This document shows positions 18,466-26,642 of a stretch of DNA of 64,000 bases, one piece after another; position 1 is the stretch's first letter, and every line of letters starts with the position of its first letter. This stretch comes from Phaeobacter sp. A36a-5a (lineage in GTDB: Bacteria; Pseudomonadota; Alphaproteobacteria; Rhodobacterales; Rhodobacteraceae). Where the stretch lies: contig NZ_JBBLYU010000001.1 of NCBI RefSeq assembly GCF_037911135.1, forward strand, positions 1,116,001-1,180,000. Direction: 5' to 3'. The position numbers and the translations under genes are program-made. The notes under the pieces are model-generated. The model was not told where the DNA came from. It ran no database searches and was given only the letters and a program-made list of their open reading frames with translations.

Positions 18466-21143
18466 TGGCGTCACTCAATGTTCTGGCGCTGGTCTGTCTG
18501 GGATATGTCGCCCTTCTGTTCATCGTGGCCTTTGCGGCGGACCGCCATGCCAGCCACGGTCGCGCCGCCCGCTGGATGCGATCTCCGCTGATCTATACGC
18601 TGTCGCTGTCGATCTACTGCACGGCCTGGACCTTCTATGGCGCCGTGGGCTACGCGGCACGTTCGGGACTGGAGTTTATCACCATATACCTCGGCCCGAC
18701 GCTGGTAATGGTCGGCTGGTGGTGGGGGCTGCGCAAGCTGGTACGGGTCGGCCGCAGCCAGCGGATCACCTCTATCGCTGACCTCTTGTCTGCGCGCTAT
18801 GGCAAGTCGAACCTTCTGGCGATTGGCGTCACGATTCTGGCGGTGATTGGTACGACACCCTATATTTCGCTGCAATTGCAGTCCATTACACTGTCTTTCT
18901 CGATCTTTGCCGAGGCTGATCCGCTGCGCAGCGTCAATGAAACGCAGACGGTATTCTGGGTGGCGGCGGGGCTTGCGGCCTTTGCCATTCTGTTTGGTAC
19001 GCGCAATCTCAACGCCAACGAACGCCATCATGGTGTTGTCACCGCCGTCGCGCTTGAGGCCGTGGTAAAACTGATCTCCCTGCTGGCGGTGGGCATTTTT
19101 GTGGTCTGGGGAGTGGCGGGTGGTGTGGGCGAGACGATGGCGCGGATTGACGCCTCCAGCATAGGTCAGTGGCAGGTCGATGGCGGTCGCTGGGCCACAA
19201 TTACATTCCTATCGGCCGCCGCCTTTGTCTGCTTGCCGCGTATGTTTCAGGTCATGGTGGTCGAGAATGAGGATGAACGCCACCTGCGGGTCGCGGCCTG
19301 GGCGTTTCCACTTTATCTGCTGTTGATCTCGATCTTCGTGGTGCCGATTGCGGCCATCGGGCTGGAGTTGCTGCCGGCCGGGTCTAACCCGGATCTGTTC
19401 GTGCTGACCCTGCCGCTGGCGCAGGGACAGCAAGGGTTGGCGATGCTGTCTTTCCTTGGCGGGTTTTCCTCGGCAACATCCATGGCCATTGTTGCTGCAA
19501 TGGCGCTGTCGACGATGGTGTCGAACCATATCGTGATGCCGATCTGGCTGCGCTGGCAGGAGGTGGGCGCCTCGGTCTCGGGGGATGTGCGGCATGTGGT
19601 GCTGCTGTCGCGACGTCTGTCCATCGCAGGCATCATGGCGCTGGGGTATTTCTATTACACGCTATCGGGCGGCGGTGCGGCGCTGGCCGCCATCGGTCTG
19701 ATCTCCTTTACCGGTATCTCCCAGATGCTGCCGAGCCTTGTCGGGGGCCTGTTCTGGCGCGGCGCCACGCGCAGCGGTGCGCTGGCCGGCCTGTCGGTCG
19801 GCTTTGCGATCTGGCTTTATACAATGCTGCTGCCGGAGCTTGGCGGTGGGCTGTTGCCCGCGCGGGTGCTGGCCGAGGGGCTGCTGGGCCTATCCTGGCT
19901 GCGGCCACATGCGCTCTTTGGGATCGAGGGCCTTGATCCGACGGTCCATGCGGTGCTCTGGTCGATGGCCTTGAACACGGCGGCGTTTCTTATCGGATCA
20001 TTGCTGACCTTTCCGAGCCCTTTGGAGCGGTTACAGGGCGCGCAGTTTGTTCATGTGTTCGATCATTCGTCGGGGCCGCGCGGCTGGACCGGCTCGGTTG
20101 CGCAAAGCGAGGATCTGATGATCATGTCGCAGCGTATTCTGGGCGCGGGCGAGGCTCAGCAGTTCTTTCAGAGCGAATTGGCGCGGCAGGGAGGGCGTGG
20201 TCCGTTGCCGGAGCCGACGCCTGCGTTTCTGGAGCGGCTGGAACGCGAACTCAGCGCCTCGATCGGGGCGGCGGCGGCCCACGCCATGGTGGGGCAGATT
20301 GTGGGGGGATCGTCGGTGTCGGTGCAGGATCTGCTGGCTGTGGCGGATGAGACCGCGCAGATCCTCGAGTATTCCAACCGGCTTGAGGCGCAATCTGAAG
20401 AGCTGTCAAGAACCGCGCGCAAGCTTCAGGAAACAAACGAAAAGCTGACCCAGCTATCGCAGCAGAAGGATGCGTTTCTTAGCCAGGTGAGCCATGAATT
20501 ACGCACGCCGATGACTTCTATTCGCGCCTTCTCCGAAATCCTGCGCGACACTGAGAACCTCGAACCCCGTGATCACAGCCGCTATGCTGGTATCATCCAT
20601 GACGAGGCGCAGCGGCTGACCCGTCTGCTGAACGATCTGCTGGATCTGAGCGTGTTGGAAAACGGTCAGGTCAGCCTCAACATCAGCGCCGGGCGGCTCG
20701 GCGATGTACTGGATCATGCGGAGGCAACCGCGCTGGCGGATGGTTCCGCGCGGTTGAAGGTTCAGCGTGATGCCGCGACGGATGAGATGCGGCTGTCATC
20801 GGATCTGGACCGGCTGGCACAGGTGTTTATCAATCTGATCGCCAATGCCGACAAATACTGCACCGCGGCAGAGCCGCAGCTGCGTATCATGGCTCGGCAG
20901 AGCGGTGACTGGTTGTTCATTGACTTCATCGACAATGGGCAGGGAATCCCGGCGGAGTTTCGGACCATGATTTTCGAGAAATTCTCGAGAGTTAGCCCAG
21001 AACGTGCAGGCGGCGCCGGTCTTGGTTTGGCGATCTGTCGCGAGATCATGCAGCGACTCGGCGGTGATGTGGCCTACCTATCGGATGAGGTCGGCGGCGC
21101 GTTTCAGGTTTCCTTACCTCTTCGTCGGGAAAACCCGGTTTAA
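18465..21143 (+). CDS. Sodium/solute symporter-histidine kinase fusion (CrbS-like)
   Basis: 892 residues from ATG 18465. Residues 1 to about 520 are an SSS-family transporter with about 13 membrane spans (TLSLSIYCTAWTFYGAVGYAARSG; SATSMAIVAAMALSTMVSNHIVMP). A linker and coiled coil (about 600-660, EAQSEELSRTARKLQETNEKLTQLSQQKDAFL) leads to HisKA with phospho-His about 677 in SQVSHELRTPMTSIRAFSEIL and an ATPase domain (NLIANADKY, DNGQGIPAE, GAGLGLAICREIM). CrbS-type proteins sense, and may transport, acetate or related nutrients and control acs. Cognate receiver is two genes upstream. No PAS or receiver domain is attached. Confidence 0.92.
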   Translation: MASLNVLALVCLGYVALLFIVAFAADRHASHGRAARWMRSPLIYTLSLSIYCTAWTFYGAVGYAARSGLEFITIYLGPTLVMVGWWWGLRKLVRVGRSQRITSIADLLSARYGKSNLLAIGVTILAVIGTTPYISLQLQSITLSFSIFAEADPLRSVNETQTVFWVAAGLAAFAILFGTRNLNANERHHGVVTAVALEAVVKLISLLAVGIFVVWGVAGGVGETMARIDASSIGQWQVDGGRWATITFLSAAAFVCLPRMFQVMVVENEDERHLRVAAWAFPLYLLLISIFVVPIAAIGLELLPAGSNPDLFVLTLPLAQGQQGLAMLSFLGGFSSATSMAIVAAMALSTMVSNHIVMPIWLRWQEVGASVSGDVRHVVLLSRRLSIAGIMALGYFYYTLSGGGAALAAIGLISFTGISQMLPSLVGGLFWRGATRSGALAGLSVGFAIWLYTMLLPELGGGLLPARVLAEGLLGLSWLRPHALFGIEGLDPTVHAVLWSMALNTAAFLIGSLLTFPSPLERLQGAQFVHVFDHSSGPRGWTGSVAQSEDLMIMSQRILGAGEAQQFFQSELARQGGRGPLPEPTPAFLERLERELSASIGAAAAHAMVGQIVGGSSVSVQDLLAVADETAQILEYSNRLEAQSEELSRTARKLQETNEKLTQLSQQKDAFLSQVSHELRTPMTSIRAFSEILRDTENLEPRDHSRYAGIIHDEAQRLTRLLNDLLDLSVLENGQVSLNISAGRLGDVLDHAEATALADGSARLKVQRDAATDEMRLSSDLDRLAQVFINLIANADKYCTAAEPQLRIMARQSGDWLFIDFIDNGQGIPAEFRTMIFEKFSRVSPERAGGAGLGLAICREIMQRLGGDVAYLSDEVGGAFQVSLPLRRENPV

Positions 21144-21224
21144 CTGTTTATCGTAAAGTTATTGGTAACCACTCTTGGGGTAGACCTATGGCAAAGCGGT
21201 GCGAGAGGGGCAGGTTTACAACCT

Positions 21225-22595
21225 ATGTCTGAAACGAAATCGGAATCGGCAGCGACTGGTGGCAGCGGCGTATTGGCCCGCAAATTGGCCGCCACCAAAG
21301 AAGGCAAAGGCGGGCTTACCAGCTCCCTGACCCTCAAGGCGTTGCGCCGCTCGATTGCGCGGGCGGCGGCGGATCTGTGTGATCTGCCGGTCGCTGTGCT
21401 GGCCGCGCGCCAGTCCAACCGTGTTCCGGAAGATCTGCCACCGCATCTGTCGGACAAGCATCTGCTGGTGGTATTGGATGGGCCGAACGGGCGTATCGGT
21501 GCTGCGACACTGGACGCGCCAACCGTGACCGCCCTCATTCAGCAGCAGACCATGGGGCAGGTTCTAGGCAAGGCGCCGAGCGAACGTAATTACACCCCGA
21601 CAGACGCGGCCATGGTTGCCGATTTTCTTGAGCGCACCTTTGCCAAGGTGGTCTCCATGCTGGCCCAGCAAAAGGATGAGGCGATCTTCTCCGGCTACCG
21701 TTTCGGCGCGCAGGTAGAGGATGTGCGCAGCCTCGTTCTGGGTCTTGAGGCTGAAGATTACCGGGTGATTGAGCTGACGCTGGATCTGGCCTGCGGTGCC
21801 ATGCAGGGCGGGCTGACATTGATCCTGCCGGAACCCACGCCGGAGGATCTGGGGCAGGCCGGGCAATCAGCCCATGCTACGGGACCGTCACTGGGCAGCA
21901 ACATGGGGTCAATGCGTGCAGAGCTGCGCGCGATCCTCTGCAAGATGAAGATCCCCGCAAATGAATTCTCCTCGCTCGAGGAGGGGGATCTTCTGCCGCT
22001 GGATCAGGCCTATCTCTATGAGACGGAAATGATCTCGATCAGCGGCCAAGCCGTTGCGCAGGGACGTCTGGGGCAGATGAATGGTGCCCGCGCCGTGCGG
22101 CTGACAGATCCCCGGACCAAACTTGTGAATGATAGTGCAGCCGATCAGGGCTCATTCTCAACTCATATGGGCGGCGATGCCGCTGCGCTCGACCATGAAC
22201 CTCCGACGCTGGATCTCTCCATCGCGGCCGACGGGTTGCAAGACCCGATGGGCGGCATGGGTGGGCTAGGTGATGGGCTTGGCGATATGGGCGGCGACCT
22301 TGGGGATTTCGGCGGTGATCTTGGAGCCGACTTTGGCGGCGATCTGGGGGGCGACCTTGGCGGCGATTTCGGCGGAATGCCAATGGGCGATGGCCTCGGT
22401 GATGGGCTTGGCGACGGTCTTGGTGATGCGATGTCTGGTGATCTGCCGGATCTTGGCGAATTGCCGGACCTTGGCGCGATGCCCATGGGGGACGGTCTGG
22501 GAGATGGGCTGGGAGATGGGCTGGGCGAGTTCAACGCCGACGCCGCCGCGATGGAAATCTCTGATCTGGCAGGGCTGAACAGCGGTACCGGCTGA
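21225..22595 (+). CDS. FliM/FliN (SpoA) domain protein with long Gly/Asp repeat tail
   Basis: 456 residues from ATG 21225. Residues 1-200 resemble the middle of FliM-like proteins without the CheY-binding N-terminal motif. A SpoA domain lies at about 233-300 (LRAILCKMKIPANEFSSLEEGDLLPLD ... GQAVAQGRLGQMNGARAVRL). From about residue 340 to 440 the chain is almost only G, D, L, M and F in units such as GDGLGD, GGDLG and GDFGG. SpoA proteins build the flagellar C-ring or type III sorting platform. No flagellar gene is nearby; instead it follows the symporter-kinase by 80 bases, on the same strand. It could couple the kinase/receiver pair to the motor, or be a stray paralogue. Confidence 0.8.
   Translation: MSETKSESAATGGSGVLARKLAATKEGKGGLTSSLTLKALRRSIARAAADLCDLPVAVLAARQSNRVPEDLPPHLSDKHLLVVLDGPNGRIGAATLDAPTVTALIQQQTMGQVLGKAPSERNYTPTDAAMVADFLERTFAKVVSMLAQQKDEAIFSGYRFGAQVEDVRSLVLGLEAEDYRVIELTLDLACGAMQGGLTLILPEPTPEDLGQAGQSAHATGPSLGSNMGSMRAELRAILCKMKIPANEFSSLEEGDLLPLDQAYLYETEMISISGQAVAQGRLGQMNGARAVRLTDPRTKLVNDSAADQGSFSTHMGGDAAALDHEPPTLDLSIAADGLQDPMGGMGGLGDGLGDMGGDLGDFGGDLGADFGGDLGGDLGGDFGGMPMGDGLGDGLGDGLGDAMSGDLPDLGELPDLGAMPMGDGLGDGLGDGLGEFNADAAAMEISDLAGLNSGTG
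22246..22530 (+). repeat. Imperfect short tandem repeats encoding the Gly/Asp tail
   Basis: About 285 bases built from variants of a 9- to 21-base unit such as GGCGATGGTCTGGG and GGCGGCGATCTTGG. The repeats are degenerate rather than exact, so they look old, but recombination or slippage could still change tail length. They are translated throughout without a break. Confidence 0.75.
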
Positions 22596-22709
22596 CCCCG
22601 ATAACGCAATCCCATCGCGCCTGATGCTGTCCTGCCAGTCTCCGCACGGTGCGCGGCAATGCGACCCTTTCGAAAGCTCAGTGGAACACCCGCTATCGAC
22701 AGAAACAAA

Positions 22710-22743
22710 AAAGACAGTGCACGATCGGCACTGTCTTTATTTT
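22710..22743 (+). terminator. Bidirectional rho-independent terminator
   Basis: AAAGACAGTGC and GCACTGTCTTT form an 11-bp perfect stem with a 7-base loop. ATTTTTC follows on the plus strand and a T-run (TTTTTT) on the minus strand, so it can end both the SpoA gene transcript and the convergent sulfur cluster transcript. Confidence 0.93.
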
Positions 22744-22796
22744 TCATATGTTTATATGGCGAAGCTTGTCTGGCGTTGCGGGCTTTGGCAACGACG

Positions 22797-23246
22797 TCAG
22801 CTGTCGCCTTCGGCAAGGGCGGATTGGGTTGCGACGGCGATCAGAGTCGGCCGGAGCTCGTCCAGCTGATAGCCCGCCTGCGCGGTTGCGGCGAGGATTT
22901 CATCCACCGGCATCACTGGCGCTTGCCCAAGGGCCCAGATGACCGAGCAGCGCGTGCCCGAGGCACAGTAGGCCAGAACCGGACCTTCGGAAGCCTCAAT
23001 AAAGGCCTGTTGCTGCGCAACATTCTCAGGCGTCATGGTCTGGTGGGTCAGGGGAAGCACCTCAAACCGAAGCCCCTGCGCCTCAGCGGCGGCGCGGATA
23101 GCCTCGGCCTGATGGCTTGGCGGTACCTCGGCATCGGGCCGATTGCAGATCACCGTGGTGAAACCGGCCTCGGCCAGCTGTGGCAGGTCCTCAACCGCAA
23201 TCTGCGGCGAGACGGAATAGCGGGGGGTCAATGTGCGTGCATCCAT
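22797..23246 (-). CDS. DUF442 / TIGR01244 family sulfurtransferase-phosphatase-like protein
   Basis: 149 residues. It matches the N-terminal half of BLH (beta-lactamase-like hydrolase) proteins: DLPQLAEAGFTTVICNRPDAEVPPSHQAEAIRAAAEAQGL and the active loop VLAYCASGTRCSVIWAL, a Cys-x4-Arg dual-specificity-phosphatase-like site believed to act as a sulfurtransferase. In Xylella and Agrobacterium this domain is fused to a persulfide dioxygenase; here the two are separate genes in one cluster. Last gene of the minus-strand set 25042 to 22797. Confidence 0.88.
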   Translation of the reverse strand: MDARTLTPRYSVSPQIAVEDLPQLAEAGFTTVICNRPDAEVPPSHQAEAIRAAAEAQGLRFEVLPLTHQTMTPENVAQQQAFIEASEGPVLAYCASGTRCSVIWALGQAPVMPVDEILAATAQAGYQLDELRPTLIAVATQSALAEGDS

Positions 23247-23257
23247 GGATCTGTCTT

Positions 23258-23689
23258 TTACGTGCTTGCTGCGGTTCGGTCCAGTCGCTGTACGACGGGC
23301 GGTGCCGCAATCATGCCGGTGCCCATCGAGACCAGGAAAATGACGCCTCCAAACCCACCATAGCTGAGCGAGGCCATTGCTGGTCCGGGGCAGAGACCGG
23401 CAAGCCCCCAGCCCATCCCGAAGAGGACCGAACCGATCACCAGGCGCCTGTCCAGTTCCTGGCGCGGCAGGCTGGGAAAGGAGCCACCGACCAGTGGGCG
23501 GCGTCCGTCTGTCAGTTGCCAGGCCACTGCCATTGGCAGGATCGCGCCGCCCATTACGAAGGCCAGCGTGGGGTCCCAGTTGCCAAAGATATCAAGCCAG
23601 CCCTGGACCTTTTGCGTGTCGGTCATCCCTGACAGAAACAGTCCCAGACCAAAAAGCCCGCCGGTGACGAAGGACAGCAGTACCCGCAT
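23258..23689 (-). CDS. YeeE/YedE family membrane protein (DUF6691 type)
   Basis: 143 residues with four membrane spans. Family signature FGLGLFLSGMTDTQKVQGWLDIFGNWDPTLAFVMGGAILP and WGLAGLCPGPAMASLSYGG; the conserved Cys in GLCPGPA is the putative sulfur-relay residue in thiosulfate/sulfur-handling YeeE proteins. The start overlaps the end of the preceding YeeE/YedE gene at 23689. The two half-size proteins probably form one transporter for thiosulfate or a related sulfur species. Confidence 0.88.
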   Translation of the reverse strand: MRVLLSFVTGGLFGLGLFLSGMTDTQKVQGWLDIFGNWDPTLAFVMGGAILPMAVAWQLTDGRRPLVGGSFPSLPRQELDRRLVIGSVLFGMGWGLAGLCPGPAMASLSYGGFGGVIFLVSMGTGMIAAPPVVQRLDRTAAST

Positions 23690-24117
23690 CAGATCAGCCC
23701 CCAGAGATGACGAAACAGGGCCAATGTCACGGCGCCTGCAAGAATGTAGATGAGAGTTGCCACCAGCCCGCGCAGTGACAGCCGCGATATGCCGCAGACG
23801 CCATGGCCGGATGTGCAGCCATTGGCGATACGGGTGCCAAGACCAACCAGCAGGCCCGCTGCGATGATCACCACGGTGTTGCTGGTCAGATGGGTGTCAG
23901 GGGAGTCGGCCACGGTCAGCCAGATCACCAGCGGCACCAGAATGACACCGGCGATGAACGCGATGCGCTCGCCCGACGTATTGCGCCCACTGCCGTCGAT
24001 CAGCCCTCCAAGGATGCCGCTGGCGCCCATGATACGGCCGTTGCCAAGCAGATAAACTGCCCCGCCTGAGCCGATCAGCGCACCGCCAATCAGTCCCCAG
24101 ATCCAATCTGCATTCAT
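23689..24117 (-). CDS. YeeE/YedE family membrane protein
   Basis: 142 residues with four or five membrane spans. Signature motifs IGGALIGSGGAVYLLGNGRIMGASGILGGL and GTRIANGCTSGHGVCGISRLSLRGLVATL; NGCTSGHGVCG holds the conserved cysteines proposed to carry sulfur. It is paired with the following overlapping YeeE/YedE gene, as is common when the family is split. Upstream is the MBL gene of the same cluster (60-base gap). Confidence 0.9.
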   Translation of the reverse strand: MNADWIWGLIGGALIGSGGAVYLLGNGRIMGASGILGGLIDGSGRNTSGERIAFIAGVILVPLVIWLTVADSPDTHLTSNTVVIIAAGLLVGLGTRIANGCTSGHGVCGISRLSLRGLVATLIYILAGAVTLALFRHLWGLI

Positions 24118-24178
24118 CGTGATATCCCTTGTTTATGGCCGCTTGTGCCCAGTTCGGCGCAGTGTGTGTCAGGCCCGA

Positions 24179-25042
24179 TCAAAGCTTGTCGATCGGCACC
24201 TTGAGGTAGACATGGCCGTCGTCCTCCGGTTCTGGCATCCGGCCGGCCCGCATATTGACCTGCAGTGATGGCAGGATCAGCCGGGGCATGGCCAGAGTGG
24301 CGTCGCGGGCATCCCGCATGGCCACGAATTCCTCGATGGGACGGCCCTGACCGATATGGATGTTGAGCGCCTTCTGCTCTCCAACGGTGGTTTCCCAGGC
24401 ATAGTCGTCGCGGCCGGGCGCCTTGTAATCGTGACCGACAAAGATTCGGGTCTTATCGGGCAGGGCGAGAATTTTCTGGATGGATTGAAACAGATCCTCA
24501 GAGGATCCACCCGGAAAATCGCAGCGGGCGGTGCCGAAGTCCGGCATGAACAGCGTATCACCGACAAAGGCTGCGTCGCCAATCACATAGGTGAGGCAGG
24601 CCGGGGTATGGCCCGGTGTGTGCAGCACGTCGCCGCGCATCTGGCCGATGTGAAAACTATCGCCATGTTTGAACAATGCGTCGAATTGGCTGCCGTCGCG
24701 CTGAAACTCGGTGCCTTCGTTGAACACCTTGCCGAAAGTGTCCTGTACCAGCGTGATATTGGCACCAATGCCTATCTTCCCGCCCAGCTGTTCCTGAAGA
24801 TAGGGCGCTGCCGACAGGTGGTCGGCATGAACGTGGCTTTCGAGGATCCATTCCACCCGCAGCCCTTCGGCCTTGACCCAGGCAATCATCTCATCAGCGG
24901 ACCGGGTATCGGTGCGCCCTGCGGCATGATCAAAATCCAGTACGGAATCGATCAGCGCGCAGGCGCTGCCGTCCGGCTCCCGCACCACATAGGATACGGT
25001 ATTTGTCTGTTCATCAAAAAAGGCTTTGACGATCGGCTTCAT
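24179..25042 (-). CDS. MBL-fold hydrolase, persulfide dioxygenase (BLH/ETHE1) type
   Basis: 287 residues. Metal ligands are in the HxHxDH motif (SHVHADHLSAA) and in HTPGHTPACLTYVIGD, with GTARCDFPGGSSEDLFQSI and IFVGHDYKAPGRDDYAWETTV as persulfide dioxygenase family features. Enzymes of this type oxidise glutathione persulfide to sulfite and glutathione with O2 in sulfide detoxification. First gene of the cluster with two YeeE/YedE proteins and the DUF442 protein. No ArsR-type BigR/SqrR gene is seen in the window, although an AT-rich dyad lies in the promoter. Confidence 0.9.
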   Translation of the reverse strand: MKPIVKAFFDEQTNTVSYVVREPDGSACALIDSVLDFDHAAGRTDTRSADEMIAWVKAEGLRVEWILESHVHADHLSAAPYLQEQLGGKIGIGANITLVQDTFGKVFNEGTEFQRDGSQFDALFKHGDSFHIGQMRGDVLHTPGHTPACLTYVIGDAAFVGDTLFMPDFGTARCDFPGGSSEDLFQSIQKILALPDKTRIFVGHDYKAPGRDDYAWETTVGEQKALNIHIGQGRPIEEFVAMRDARDATLAMPRLILPSLQVNMRAGRMPEPEDDGHVYLKVPIDKL

Positions 25043-25389
25043 GGGGACCCTCCTGCTGTGGCACTTACATATATTAAATAATGAATATGTTCAAGTGGGC
25101 ATTCACCCGGGGCTGCGAAAAATCGACCGTAAATCAGGGCGCGGGGTCGGTGCCCTGGTTTGTACCTGCTCATTTTCTCGTTATGGTTGATCTCGCTCAA
25201 AGTCATGCTGCGGATACTATGCTACTGTGGCGATTGTGGTGAGGTGAACCGCGATGACTTGTGCAGAACACAAGGGGTGTCGGGAGCGGGCAGAAGGGCG
25301 TTGTTGAGCCCCCCCCCCGGTCCCGGTTCATACCCCCGTGTTGCGGCGCGGGTGATGCCCGCCGCGCAGGCTCTAGGGAGGAGTGTGGG
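25043..25389. other. Gene-free region between the persulfide cluster and a small hypothetical gene
   Basis: About 350 bases. The left part holds the promoter and AT-rich dyad of the persulfide cluster. The right part has a run of ten C (25309-25318) and a GC-rich stretch leading to GGGAGGA before the small gene at 25390. I find no convincing coding region. Confidence 0.5.
25067..25090. promoter_or_regulatory. AT-rich inverted repeat, candidate BigR/SqrR-type operator
   Basis: ACATAT and ATATGT are inverted around a 12-base AT-rich spacer, 25 to 48 bases upstream of the persulfide dioxygenase start. BLH operons in other alphaproteobacteria and Xylella are repressed by ArsR-type persulfide sensors at AT-rich dyads in this position. 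The half-sites here do not exactly match the reported TTC-N8-GAA style consensus, so the assignment is tentative. Confidence 0.4.
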
Positions 25390-25620
25390 ATGACCAACGA
25401 CAATAGCAGGATCGACAGTCTGATACAGCGGGCCGAAGGGCTCGAACGCAAGATATTGGCCGCACATCGCCAGGATCGGCTTGCGCTGCATCCTGATTTT
25501 AACCGGACATTGGCACGTCTGCGTGTGGCGGGTGGGCGTGTGCCGACCCGCATGGTGCGACTGGAGCAGATCCTTAGCGAGGAATCCGCCGAGGATATGT
25601 TCGACAATATGCCGGTTTGA
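25390..25620 (+). CDS. Conserved small hypothetical protein
   Basis: 76 residues, start ATG 25390 preceded by GGGAGGAGTG. Mostly helical and charged: RIDSLIQRAEGLERKILAAHRQDRLALHPDFNRTLARLRVAGGRVPTRMVRLEQILSEESAEDMFDNMPV. No membrane segment or known domain. A good ribosome-binding site and ordered composition support it as a real gene. Function unknown. Confidence 0.6.
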   Translation: MTNDNSRIDSLIQRAEGLERKILAAHRQDRLALHPDFNRTLARLRVAGGRVPTRMVRLEQILSEESAEDMFDNMPV

Positions 25621-25736
25621 AAGATGGCGCTGTGTCCGGCGGTCAGCCGCTGGCCTGTCATGGTCACGGTCGGCCTGCCCGGGGGGGCAGTGCGTCACCG
25701 ACACGGTGGAAAAACGGCGCCACCGCAAGTCGGGGC

Positions 25737-25955
25737 TTAGCCCAGGCTGAGCCCCAGCATGACCAGCATCAGGCCGATAACCGACAGGAATAGCGCGCCC
25801 AGATTATAGGGCAGGACCTTTTGGATGACGGCCCGCAGGGCGTCGTCGTCCAGCTTCTGACGTTTGGCCTGCATCACGCGCAGCACGCTCCACATCAGCC
25901 CCAAAAGACCGGCCACAGATACAGCCGCACCAGCCCAAACCAGAATCTCGTACAT
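25737..25955 (-). CDS. Small two-span membrane protein
   Basis: 72 residues. Two hydrophobic segments (residues about 4-26, ILVWAGAAVSVAGLLGLMWSVLRV, and 49-70, YNLGALFLSVIGLMLVMLGLSLG) flank a charged helix QAKRQKLDDDALRAVIQKVLP. This architecture is a recurrent roseobacter hypothetical protein of unknown role. It stands alone, convergent with the preceding small gene and divergent from gapR. Confidence 0.65.
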   Translation of the reverse strand: MYEILVWAGAAVSVAGLLGLMWSVLRVMQAKRQKLDDDALRAVIQKVLPYNLGALFLSVIGLMLVMLGLSLG

Positions 25956-26188
25956 CGCACTCTCCGATGGCGGCGCGCCAATGCGCCGGTCGTTTTCAGG
26001 GGCAGCGCCTATCGGATTGCTGCGCCCGGGGCAACCCGCGCGGGCCTGGTGGGTTATGGTATGTGGCAGATTTTGCCTATTGGGGCGGGCGCTGCGCGGG
26101 ATTGTCCTATCACTGCTTGCGGACTGAGGTGCGCACTTGTATCTGGAGGGCTGATCCGAATGTCTACCCTTTGCCGACGGAGCCCACG

Positions 26189-26452
26189 ATGGATATGACC
26201 GAAGACGAAAAAAGCGACAGCTACCGTGTGACCGCTGGTGAATTGCGCCAGTTTATCGAACGGTTCGAGCGTCTGGATGCCGAGAAAAAAGATCTCGCAG
26301 AGCAGCAGAAAGAGATCATGGCCGAAGCCAAAGCGCGCGGCTATGACACTAAGGTGATCCGCAAGGTGATCGCCCTGCGCAAGCGGGACAAGGACGATAT
26401 CGCCGAGGAAGAAGCGGTTCTTGAAATGTATAAAGAAGCGCTTGGCATGTAA
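26189..26452 (+). CDS. gapR: GapR family nucleoid-associated protein (DUF2312)
   Basis: 87 residues from ATG 26189; a second ATG at 26195 is possible. The DUF2312 core is unmistakable: YRVTAGELRQFIERFERLDAEKKDLAEQQKEIMAEAKARGYDTKVIRKVIALRKRDKDDIAEEEAVLEMYKEALG. In Caulobacter GapR forms coiled-coil dimers/tetramers that clamp overtwisted, AT-rich DNA ahead of replication and transcription and stimulates topoisomerases. Length and charge pattern are normal. Monocistronic, with its own terminator. Confidence 0.95.
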   Translation: MDMTEDEKSDSYRVTAGELRQFIERFERLDAEKKDLAEQQKEIMAEAKARGYDTKVIRKVIALRKRDKDDIAEEEAVLEMYKEALGM

Positions 26453-26494
26453 CGGCGGCCTCAGACCGCGCGTGACTGCAAGGTGACGACATCG

Positions 26495-26520
26495 GCCCTC
26501 CGCCAATGCGGGGGGCTTTG
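26495..26520 (+). terminator. Terminator downstream of gapR
   Basis: GCCCTCCGC pairs with GCGGGGGGC (one G-T wobble) around a 4-base loop, followed by TTTGTTGTTT. Confidence 0.8.
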
Positions 26521-26642
26521 TTGTTTCTGGGCCTTTGATCCCGGTTATGCTTTAGGTCTGTAAATTTTAAGCTTGAAGTATTATCTTAGGTGACCGATAT
26601 TGGTGGATAATTGTCCCCCGTCCGCCGATGCAGGAGTCCCCA

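Noticed and set aside
16688-18523. Very long open frame (611 codons) on the minus strand opposite the ScfR-type and receiver genes
   Set aside because: It is antisense to well-supported proteins, has no family pattern, and its composition (Arg/Pro/Gln/His rich) is what high-GC third-position bias gives on the opposite strand.
22246-22530. RTX-type calcium-binding repeats in the Gly/Asp tail
   Set aside because: The units do not follow GGxGxDxUx spacing and there is no type I secretion context.
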